From the NCBI GenBank assembly GCA_021737785.1, contig JAIPDI010000006.1:1-64000 (forward strand): DNA of 64,000 nucleotides, in the 5' to 3' direction. Position 1 is the first letter of the stretch, and each line of letters starts with the position of its first letter. The DNA comes from Deltaproteobacteria bacterium (GTDB taxonomy: Bacteria > Desulfobacterota > DSM-4660 > Desulfatiglandales > Desulfatiglandaceae). A program made the position numbers and the translations under genes. Below the pieces are notes generated by a model. The model had not been told where the DNA came from. It saw only the letters and a program-made list of their open reading frames with translations, and did not search any database. This document shows, one piece after another, positions 15,821-23,510 of this stretch.

Positions 15821-16978
15821 TCACCGGATTTCCCCTCCCCCTTCCACAGGGGCGGGGAAGCCGAGCAGGCCCATGGCCTGATAGATATGCTTGGGCAAAA
15901 TGAACGTCATGCAGGGGGAATAGAATTGGCCGGTCTTTTTCGCTAACGGACACTCGCCTTGACCATGTTCAAAACATGAACTGTACTCCCCGCGGGCAAA
16001 TTCACACAAGGTCATTGAATCCACACCGATCGCATTCCTGTAATATTTCAGTCTGAGATCAGAATGGAACGGGCCGTACAATCCGATGAGGGGTCTTCGA
16101 TACGCAGCCGCAACATGAAGCATGCTGCTGTCCGGCCCGATAACCAAATCCATCTCACCTATCAGAGCGGCGGCCTCGGCCAAGGCGGGCAGGTGTCTTG
16201 AGGCGTTAACGGCCTGTTGTTGCTTTTGTTGAGGCAGATGATTGAGGATTAAGTCCATCTCCTCCCACTGGGCCTCGCCTCCCACCAGGAATACCATAAA
16301 TTCATCGCTCAGCCCTGAGACAAAATCGATAAACAATTGCGGCGGGACAGCACGAACAGGGAGGGAAGGCGAGACCTGAACGCCTATCTTATACCTCCTT
16401 GTATGTCCTGTTCTCGCCACAAAATTCCTTGCCCGCGTCCGAGCCCTTTCTTCCACATACACCCTGGGCAGAGGATCCTCCAGCTTTTCCAGATGGAACG
16501 CATCCTTGACCAAATCATAAGCATTCTTCTTTTCCGCCTCAGGGTTCCCTTCTATGATCCCCTGAAAAAAGAGAATGTAGTCGTATCGATCCATCATCTC
16601 CTTTTCAAGGGGCATGTATACCTGCTCAAACCCATCTCCCTTGCTGTCCAATATGGTGCTGAAGATGTAGTTGCACCCCAAGACCAATTGGGCAGAAGGA
16701 AATTTCTTTTTGAGCTGCCTGAGGGCCGTGGTGATGAAGAGGAGATCGCCGATTCCCCCTGTCCTGAAACAGAACAGGCTCTTCCCTTCAAGATCCTCTC
16801 CCCGATAGAAATTGTCAGGGACATAGTCCCTGGCCTCGACACAACCTGGACCCAATTCCTTCTCTGCTTTTTCAGGAAAATCGTCAGAGACTACGTACTC
16901 GATCCCTTTTTTCAGAATCATATTCGATTTGAAATCCTGGCTTACGGATAGGTCTAACCGCGCTGCAATTATCTTCAT
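15821..16978 (-). CDS. Glycosyltransferase family 9 (heptosyltransferase-like)
   Basis: 385 residues. The GT9 N-terminal motif (GGIGDLLFITTALRQLKKKF) begins only at about residue 75, after an extra N-terminal domain. The donor-binding C-terminal motif is present (MDLVIGPDSSMLHVAAA, PLIGLYGPF). Several cysteines cluster near the end (CEFARGEYSSCFEHGQGEC). GT9 enzymes usually add heptose from ADP-heptose to LPS core; in flagellar loci they may glycosylate flagellin. It lies in line with the MAF-like gene upstream and the che genes downstream, so it is probably in the sigma-54-driven transcript. Confidence 0.87.
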   Translation of the reverse strand: MKIIAARLDLSVSQDFKSNMILKKGIEYVVSDDFPEKAEKELGPGCVEARDYVPDNFYRGEDLEGKSLFCFRTGGIGDLLFITTALRQLKKKFPSAQLVLGCNYIFSTILDSKGDGFEQVYMPLEKEMMDRYDYILFFQGIIEGNPEAEKKNAYDLVKDAFHLEKLEDPLPRVYVEERARTRARNFVARTGHTRRYKIGVQVSPSLPVRAVPPQLFIDFVSGLSDEFMVFLVGGEAQWEEMDLILNHLPQQKQQQAVNASRHLPALAEAAALIGEMDLVIGPDSSMLHVAAAYRRPLIGLYGPFHSDLRLKYYRNAIGVDSMTLCEFARGEYSSCFEHGQGECPLAKKTGQFYSPCMTFILPKHIYQAMGLLGFPAPVEGGGEIR

Positions 16979-17022
16979 CCCTTCCTGCTTCCTCTTGATA
17001 TTGGTTCGCTCCGCTTACGGGT

Positions 17023-17036
17023 CACGCCAAGGCGTG
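17023..17036. repeat. Short palindrome in the GT9/MAF-like gap
   Basis: CACGCC-AA-GGCGTG is a perfect 6-bp stem in the 117-bp gap between the MAF-like gene and the GT9 gene. It has no following T-run on the minus strand, so it is not a standard terminator; it may be a REP-like or mRNA-processing element. Confidence 0.4.
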
Positions 17037-17095
17037 CTCCCGCCCTTCCATGCTCGGGGCGCAACAGGTCCTCTAAAAAAAATTTGGGATCATCT

Positions 17096-18031
17096 TCATT
17101 CTCCCGGAGGCACGTAAACCCTATGGGCGTCCGGGAAGAGCCTTTCACACAATGTATGGGTCACCCCCTTGTGAATCGCATACCAGTCAATCGACAGGCT
17201 CCCGTCAATCCCTACCAGGACCAATTTCCCGGCCCCCATATAGTAGGCCAGGTGCACGGCAGGGTGGGCGGAACTGGAATAACAGAACAGTTCTCTTGAA
17301 ACAGCCAGTTCCTCCAGGGATTGATTCAGCCTGGAAATATCTCTCCATGTGGTCATTTTCCAAGGCACAATATTTTTTCCAGGCGCGGTCCGTTCTTTGG
17401 AAGGTATCCCGGGTCTTTCATTCATGTATTCGGGCAGGAACCATACCACCTCTTCGTTCCCATATTTGTCAAAAGCGTCTTTATCCGTTGTGATGCCATA
17501 GGTGCATCCAACGGTTTTTACCGCTTCATTGATTCCTATTGAGAAGTGGGGAACTTTTTCTGCATGGGCAAATTTCATTGAACTCGGACCCGCCCCAACG
17601 ATGTAACATGTTTCACCCCGGTGTTTTAACTTGAAATCTCTGAATTCCTTGGTAGTGTTGATGCTGTCTTTTGGTGCGACCGCCTGTTGTCTCTTGACAT
17701 CCTTGGCATCTTCACGGCCATCCATATTGTAGGTGTTTATGTCAATACGACCTGATAAGTTGTGATTGGTTGAAAAATACTCTGCCAGTTCTTTTTGTAT
17801 GTCGGGCAAAGGACCTTCCAATCGTGATAACAGGAAAAGGAGCGCGTCTCGCAATTGGAGCTGTTCGGCCCTTTGCGACTGCATCACCTTCATGTTTACC
17901 TGCAATTCGTGGAGCTGCCGATAAAGAATATCTTGATCCGTACAGTTCCTGGCCTGTTTCTGCTGATGGGTCTCTTCTCCGGACCCCGAATGGTGCGATT
18001 TCGGCTTTTGTTTTCCTTTCTTTTTAGCCAT
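17096..18031 (-). CDS. MAF/DUF115-like protein (motility accessory factor or sialyltransferase-like fold)
   Basis: 311 residues. The N-terminus is very basic (MAKKKGKQKPKSHH) and is followed by a predicted coiled coil (~35-70). From ~135 there is a Rossmann-type domain: CYIVGAGPSSMKFA, INEAVKTVGCTYGITTDKDA, and near the C-terminus AVHLAYYMGAGKLVLVGIDG. This arrangement resembles the central domain of motility accessory factors (Maf, DUF115) and GT42-like enzymes that transfer nonulosonic acids to flagellin. It is first in the operon behind a sigma-54-like promoter at 18128, linking it to the flagellar regulon. Family assignment is by motif only. Confidence 0.65.
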   Translation of the reverse strand: MAKKKGKQKPKSHHSGSGEETHQQKQARNCTDQDILYRQLHELQVNMKVMQSQRAEQLQLRDALLFLLSRLEGPLPDIQKELAEYFSTNHNLSGRIDINTYNMDGREDAKDVKRQQAVAPKDSINTTKEFRDFKLKHRGETCYIVGAGPSSMKFAHAEKVPHFSIGINEAVKTVGCTYGITTDKDAFDKYGNEEVVWFLPEYMNERPGIPSKERTAPGKNIVPWKMTTWRDISRLNQSLEELAVSRELFCYSSSAHPAVHLAYYMGAGKLVLVGIDGSLSIDWYAIHKGVTHTLCERLFPDAHRVYVPPGE

Positions 18032-18401
18032 TCTTCCCTCTCATGAGCATCCATCTGCAATCGTGCTGAGGACCAGCCCCACGGCACTCAATTGCGTCTC
18101 TATCATCTTCTAAATCATGATACAGTCTGCAATTAATGGGCCAATTAATTTCTCGAGACCTCTGAGTTTGGTATTGTACATGCCCCCGTGCATATGCGAA
18201 AATTCAGAATATAGCAGCCGTACTCAGGCTCACCCTTCCTGTTACGCGGGTCACTGGACAATTCCTTCGGGCTGGTTTCTTTCAACCCCATAATGGCTGG
18301 GTTATGACGAGAATACACCGGATGGTGTTGAAAATATTTGTTCTGCAGGAATCTGATCGAGAAAGGGTTCAGGCACTTCGGACGTTGGTCGCGCAGGGTC
18401 T
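18032..18401. other. 370-bp intergenic region with sigma-54-like promoter
   Basis: This gap lies between the flavoprotein stop and the MAF-like start, both on the minus strand. It holds the promoter at 18128-18145 and AT-rich sequence around it (aattaatgggccaattaatt includes a near-palindrome). No further gene is visible. Confidence 0.6.
18128..18145 (-). promoter_or_regulatory. Sigma-54 promoter candidate before the MAF-like/GT9/che operon
   Basis: Minus-strand TTGGCCCA-TTAA-TTGCAG has the invariant GG-N10-GC and a perfect TTGCA -12. It is 97 bp upstream of the MAF-like start. Confidence 0.65.
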
Positions 18402-19928
18402 TCAGGATTCAGAAGCGAAAGGGAAATCTTCCCGATAATGAGACCCCCTGCTCTCTTCCCTTATGAGAGCGCTCCTCACCACCAATTTGGACGTTACAAT
18501 CATATTTCGGATCTCAACATATCTCAGGGCCGATAAGGCTTTTCTTTCTTTCATTTCCTCCAACCTCACACCACAGTCGTTGAGGCGGTTGCTGCATCTT
18601 TTTAGCCCATTTTCATCCCTTAGCACCATTGCATGCCTCCCCATGCTGTGTTTTAAATGCGCTATCATCTCCATACTGTCTTGGTCCATATGACACCGGC
18701 TTAACGCCGGAAATTTTGTCGCGTCCGGCGCCTTGGGCTGAGGAAAAGCAGATCGCCGCATCCGTACCCCACGCCTCGCTGCATATTTTCCTGCCCTGCA
18801 TCCAAAAACCTGGGTCGCCGTCATCATGCAACCTCCGATACGATCCGCGCCGTGTGGGCCTGCGGCAACCTCGCCGCAGGCATACAATCCCGGGACCGTG
18901 GTCCGTCCCATTTTATCTATCTTGATACCTCCATTGAAGGCATGGGCGAAATGGTGCAGTGACGTATCGGCCCCGCCCGGCACCTCTTTTAAAAAAACGC
19001 TTCTCCCCCCCCTAATAGAGCGCCCGATACTGACATCCACCAGGTAGGATGAATCCCGACAGCTGAAAGGCGCATGACGCTCTCGATCCTTCAGGGCAAC
19101 GGATCTCAAGTCCGGATCAGGAATGGCGACCTCAAGAAAATCCCGCCCCTCGGGGTCCTGGATCATGTGTGGCCGGTTGAGGCCGGAAAGGGATACGTAA
19201 GGACGGTTTTTTCCGGGCCTCGCACCCAACATAAATTGAATGAATTCCATGTTTGTGAGCAGGGCGCCCGCATGATGAGCGAGGGCATAGCCGTCGCCGA
19301 TTTCAGCATCACTGACCAAGTTGTGTTCATAGATCCCTGCGCCCCCTCCGGTTGCCAGGACAGTGGCCTTTGAATCGATCCTCAGAAACTCGCCATTGGA
19401 CAAGAGACAAACAGCGCCCCAGCAGGCCTGCTCAGCTGTAATCAAATCCACCGCATAACCCTTCAATGTCTTGACGGGAACGCGTCTAAGCGCTTTCAGA
19501 AACGAATGGCTGATATTGCGGCTGTCATGGGCAAGGAAGGACCGTTTCGCCTCACTGAAACACCCTTTGACCCGGATATAACGACCTTGAGAATCTTTTG
19601 AAAAATGAATTCCCAAAGCGATCAGATCGTCCACTCGGGGTCCGGACTCCTCCACAAGAATACGGGCCAACACCGGATCGCATTCCCCAAGACCGACCCT
19701 CATGATATCTTCATAAAAACGCTTCAGGCCGGCGTCTGTCCGCTCTGCACCAACAAGCCCCTGAATGCCCCAGCCTTTTGAAATCGGTTGAAATGTTGCG
19801 CCGGACGCGGCGACGGGGCCTTTCCCGAGGAGCAAAACCCTTGCCCCTTCTTCACTGGCGGCGAGGGCGGCCCGGATACCGGCCGCCCCCTCTCCTATAA
19901 TCACGACATCTGTAGCTATGTTTTCCAT
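18402..19928 (-). CDS. FAD-dependent fumarate reductase/aspartate oxidase-like flavoprotein
   Basis: About 508 residues from ATG 19928 (10 residues shorter than the maximal frame). The N-terminal dinucleotide motif is VVIIGEGAAGIRAALAASEE, followed by the SGATFQ region. Later come EIGDGYALAHHAGA and the C-terminal FAD signature NGGIKIDKMGRTTVPGLYAC followed by GEVAAGPHGADRIGG. A C-terminal helical domain follows, as in succinate dehydrogenase, fumarate reductase and L-aspartate oxidase. The substrate is unknown. It is divergent from the glycosyltransferase block at 20188, and its link to glycan or flagellar genes is not explained. Confidence 0.8.
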   Translation of the reverse strand: MENIATDVVIIGEGAAGIRAALAASEEGARVLLLGKGPVAASGATFQPISKGWGIQGLVGAERTDAGLKRFYEDIMRVGLGECDPVLARILVEESGPRVDDLIALGIHFSKDSQGRYIRVKGCFSEAKRSFLAHDSRNISHSFLKALRRVPVKTLKGYAVDLITAEQACWGAVCLLSNGEFLRIDSKATVLATGGGAGIYEHNLVSDAEIGDGYALAHHAGALLTNMEFIQFMLGARPGKNRPYVSLSGLNRPHMIQDPEGRDFLEVAIPDPDLRSVALKDRERHAPFSCRDSSYLVDVSIGRSIRGGRSVFLKEVPGGADTSLHHFAHAFNGGIKIDKMGRTTVPGLYACGEVAAGPHGADRIGGCMMTATQVFGCRAGKYAARRGVRMRRSAFPQPKAPDATKFPALSRCHMDQDSMEMIAHLKHSMGRHAMVLRDENGLKRCSNRLNDCGVRLEEMKERKALSALRYVEIRNMIVTSKLVVRSALIREESRGSHYREDFPFASES

Positions 19929-20187
19929 TTTTCCTTGTGCGCAAAAAAGACCCCTCAAGAAGTAAAGCCACCTATTGCCAGAGAGGAATTCACTTTAACT
20001 GACGTATGGTTACAAATCCACAAGGATTTGCAGAAAAATATGCAGAAATCCCTTCTTCCCTGTTGCCCAAAACCGTCATTACGGACTTTCATGATGATGA
20101 AACATATTGAAAAACGTTGTTGATTCAGATATATAATTGGCGCCGGGGCATATGCGCCGAACCATTGAACCTCAACTTGAGATGATC

Positions 20188-21306
20188 ATGAAAATCGTTC
20201 ATTTTTCCATAACCCCCCTTGCCGGGGCCCCATTGCGCCTGGTGAAGGCCATAAACACCTTGTTGCCGGACCATGAAGCCCATCTCGTTGACTTAAGACG
20301 GTATGGTTCAGAGGATTTCGGCCAGGATGTGATCTTTTCGGAAGAGAAGGAGCGTGCGGTTGAACTCGCCAACGAGGCCGATATTATCCATCTTCACAAT
20401 TACCTCTATTATGATTCCAGGCAGTTTGAGCCCATTAGCTTTAGGGAACTCAGGAATAAAGGCAAACCCTTTGTCAGGCAGTATCACAGCGAACCCAAAC
20501 TCATTGCACGTGTTATGGGCATAACAGTGACGGAACTCATGGCGCAGGATATCCCTGGGCTGGTGGTCGCCCAGTTTCAGGAACGTAAATACCCCTATTC
20601 CATGGTTGTTCCAAACATGGTTCCCGAGAATGACCCGCCTTACACACCCTCTGAAGCGGATCCACAGTTTGATATCTTCTTTGCTCCTACCTTGACCATC
20701 GGTGCCTGGGATGCCAGGTGGAATACAAAAGGGATGCCGGAAACCGAACAGATTATCGTTGAAGTTTGCCGAAAAAATGGGGCAAAACATACCATCATGC
20801 ACAGAATTCCGCTTGAGCAGGTGCTAACGGCCAAGAGATCATCCCGAATCGTGGTGGATGAAATGGTGACGGGCAGCTACCATATCTCAGGCCTCGAAGG
20901 GTTAAGCCAGGGCAAACCGGTGCTCTCATATCTTGATGACCGTGCCCGATGGATCATGGCCCATTTTGCAGGGACCTGCGCCTCTCCTTTTATCAATGTG
21001 CGCATGGAAGATGCGTATACGGTACTGGATTACCTCCTGACACATCCCGAGGAAGCCGCTGAAATCGGCCGCGATTCCCGTATTTTTGTGGAAAACCACT
21101 GGTCTCAGAAAATCCTTGTGGATCATTTTCGAGACGTATATCAAAAACTGGTTCATGACCCCGGGCTTATCTGCAGGCAACCGGAATTGCGGGTAGACAG
21201 GCGTGTCAACCGCTTTTTTGCGGGGACATTGCCTGATCTGATTTATAAGAGTCGAAAAGAGCATTTCAAAAGCGATGTAGTCCAAAGCGCAACGACAGGG
21301 GGCTGA
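20188..21306 (+). CDS. Glycosyltransferase, GT4-like (GT-B fold)
   Basis: About 372 residues from ATG 20188 (MKIVHFSITPLAGAPLRLVK), the natural start of a GT-B N-terminal beta strand; the frame opens earlier at 20137. N-terminal half: ADIIHLHNYLYYDS and FVRQYHSEP. The C-terminal donor half is divergent: VVDEMVTGSYHISGLEGLSQ replaces the usual GT4 E-x7-E region, then GKPVLSYLDD. It starts the plus-strand glycan block; its stop abuts the next start (TGAAGTG). Confidence 0.75.
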   Translation: MKIVHFSITPLAGAPLRLVKAINTLLPDHEAHLVDLRRYGSEDFGQDVIFSEEKERAVELANEADIIHLHNYLYYDSRQFEPISFRELRNKGKPFVRQYHSEPKLIARVMGITVTELMAQDIPGLVVAQFQERKYPYSMVVPNMVPENDPPYTPSEADPQFDIFFAPTLTIGAWDARWNTKGMPETEQIIVEVCRKNGAKHTIMHRIPLEQVLTAKRSSRIVVDEMVTGSYHISGLEGLSQGKPVLSYLDDRARWIMAHFAGTCASPFINVRMEDAYTVLDYLLTHPEEAAEIGRDSRIFVENHWSQKILVDHFRDVYQKLVHDPGLICRQPELRVDRRVNRFFAGTLPDLIYKSRKEHFKSDVVQSATTGG

Positions 21307-21307
21307 A

Positions 21308-22111
21308 GTGAAAAAGGTGTCACTCATAGTGCCAAGCTACAATCACGGGGAGTATATTGAAGCCTGTCTCGATTCCATTTTTTTTCAGGACTATGGCAAT
21401 ATTGAAATTATCGTGGTTGATGACTGTTCCAACGACGATACCAGAGAAATCCTCCACGATTACGCCAAAAAGGTAACAACGGAAAAAACATCCTACGCCT
21501 TCAACTACGACGAAAAGAAAGATATGATAGAGCGCAGAGAGATCTTCCGTTATCCGCAAGAAGGGCGCGAGCTTCGCATCATTCATAACGATCACAACAT
21601 GGGCGCAACCCGGACGTACAACCGGGGCCTCAAGGAAGCCAGCGGGGAGTATTGCTCTTTTGTTGCCTCTGACGACATCTGTCATCCTCTGATGATTTCG
21701 GAGCTGGCCAGAATCCTGGATGCAGGGCTGGCTGATTTTGTTTATGGAGACATGTTCATCATAGATGACAGGCACAGGATATTGAGGGAGTTCAAACTGC
21801 CGGACTACAGCTTTGAAGCCTCCTTTTGCAGCTGGTTTCTGTGCGGAGTAGCCACCCTTTACCGTAGAGAGCTCCACGATCAATTCGGATATTATGATGA
21901 GAATGCCGCAGCCGATGACCACGAATGCTACCTGAGATTTGCCCGAAACGGCGCCCGCTTTTACCATATTCCAAAGGTGCTCTATTCTGTTCGCAGCCAT
22001 GCGCAGAGAAATGTGGGACTGCATGCTCCTGACCGTTTTGGCAAGCTCCTTCAGCACTCCAAGCAACTGGTGTTAGCAGCGAGAAGGCGGCATGGACGCA
22101 TCGAGTCATAA
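21308..22111 (+). CDS. Glycosyltransferase family 2
   Basis: 267 residues from GTG 21308, directly after the previous stop. GT-A signature: VSLIVPSYNHGEYIEACLDS, IVVDDCSNDDT, NHNMGATRTYNRGLKEASGE, and a DXD-like VASDDIC. The C-terminal part has the acceptor-side motif DDHECYLRFARNG. It transfers a sugar from a nucleotide donor in the cytoplasm; the product is unknown. Tight spacing supports one operon with its neighbours. Confidence 0.92.
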   Translation: MKKVSLIVPSYNHGEYIEACLDSIFFQDYGNIEIIVVDDCSNDDTREILHDYAKKVTTEKTSYAFNYDEKKDMIERREIFRYPQEGRELRIIHNDHNMGATRTYNRGLKEASGEYCSFVASDDICHPLMISELARILDAGLADFVYGDMFIIDDRHRILREFKLPDYSFEASFCSWFLCGVATLYRRELHDQFGYYDENAAADDHECYLRFARNGARFYHIPKVLYSVRSHAQRNVGLHAPDRFGKLLQHSKQLVLAARRRHGRIES

Positions 22112-22174
22112 TCGGCATGGACACAGAGGTTGGCAAAGAATATCGTAAAGCGGAATCACGCGAGGGCAAGCGGA

Positions 22175-23491
22175 ATGGCATCGACAAAGGTCGTCATCGT
22201 CCTGGGCATGAGCAGATCCGGAACCAGTCTTTTAACCAAGGGCATTAATGTCCTCGGTGTCGAACTGGGCGACCATTTGTTACCGTCAACCACCGCCAAT
22301 CCGAAAGGATATTGGGAAAATGCCGATATTTTTGACATCAATGAGCGGCTTCTGGAGTTGATAGGCAGCAGCTGGCACAGCGTTGCATTAACCGGTGAGA
22401 TCGATTTTTCCAGCCACTGCTTTGATCCTATAAAGGGCGCCGCGCGCGCCGTGATAGCAAACCTCGCCTCCCGATATCCTATCTGGGGATTTAAGGATCC
22501 GCGGGCATGCCGCTTGCTTCCATTTTGGCAGGGCCTCTTGAATGATTTGGATGCGGACATCCATTATGTCGTATGTTTAAGGTCCCCGACGGATGTGGCG
22601 CTGTCATTGGAGAGGAGAAACCGTTTTGGAACACGCAAAAGCCTTCTTCTCTGGCTTGTGCATATGTATTGCATCGCGAAATACATCAACAATGATCAAT
22701 CTATCATAATTCAGTATGAAGTATTAATGAACAGTGCCCATGAGCAGATCAATAGAATTGCCAGTTTTTTGAACATTGACGTTTCTGATAAGCAAGAAGC
22801 CATTCGTGAATACTGCAGCTGTTTCCTGGATGCGGATTTGCATCATCATTGTTCCGATCGGAATAAATTGCAGGCCATGTCTGATTTCCGGCAAATTATT
22901 ACCTGCTATGATCATCTGGTGTCGTTGGCCTCACGCGACCGTGTCAAAAGAGAAGATTGGATGGAGCTGTCAAGCCATCTTAATGGCATTGAACTTATTT
23001 GGAGCTTTTTTCATGAGGTTTCGGAATGGGAGATTAGAAATCTGAGGGCTGCTCCACTGACTCAATGCAGTTTTTTAGCGGAGCAACACCTTCTCTTGTT
23101 AAATGATCCGGATACGTCGCAAGGGCCGGAGGAATCCCTTATCCTTTTTGTGGATTACCCCGAAAAGACCCATCCTGCTCCCGTTTTTAGAAAGCTCGCC
23201 GTTTCCGGCTGGGCATTGTCCCTTTCGGGCATCGCACAGGTCCAAGTCTTGCAACCTGATGGCAGACTCGTTCACCTGGATTACGGATTGCCGCGAAAAG
23301 ATGTACAAGAACTTCACCCAGCTTATCCGTATGCGGATTCAAGTGGTTTCAGCGGCTGCCTCAATTTGTCGCGCCTTGGGCCTGGGAGTTATGAACTTTG
23401 CGTAAGGGTCACCTCGCGATCAGGCGAGGTGAAAGAATCGCGCATACCGTTCGTCAAAATCGGACCCTCGGCCGCCGTATCAGACGCTTGA
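22175..23491 (+). CDS. Sulfotransferase-family protein with C-terminal beta-sandwich module
   Basis: About 438 residues from ATG 22175, which has GAGGG nine bases upstream; the open frame extends back to TTG 22130. The PAPS-binding-type P-loop is VIVLGMSRSGTSLLTKGINV. A second sulfotransferase motif is YVVCLRSPTDVALSLERRN. From ~residue 335 a separate module (VSGWALSLSGIAQVQVLQPD, then GLPRKDVQELHPAYP and SGFSGCLNL) resembles the beta-sandwich tails appended to some bacterial glycan enzymes. It may sulfate a glycan made by this block, or be a kinase-like relative (inference). Confidence 0.75.
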   Translation: MASTKVVIVLGMSRSGTSLLTKGINVLGVELGDHLLPSTTANPKGYWENADIFDINERLLELIGSSWHSVALTGEIDFSSHCFDPIKGAARAVIANLASRYPIWGFKDPRACRLLPFWQGLLNDLDADIHYVVCLRSPTDVALSLERRNRFGTRKSLLLWLVHMYCIAKYINNDQSIIIQYEVLMNSAHEQINRIASFLNIDVSDKQEAIREYCSCFLDADLHHHCSDRNKLQAMSDFRQIITCYDHLVSLASRDRVKREDWMELSSHLNGIELIWSFFHEVSEWEIRNLRAAPLTQCSFLAEQHLLLLNDPDTSQGPEESLILFVDYPEKTHPAPVFRKLAVSGWALSLSGIAQVQVLQPDGRLVHLDYGLPRKDVQELHPAYPYADSSGFSGCLNLSRLGPGSYELCVRVTSRSGEVKESRIPFVKIGPSAAVSDA

Positions 23492-23510
23492 TATGGATGG
23501 AGAATTTTAT

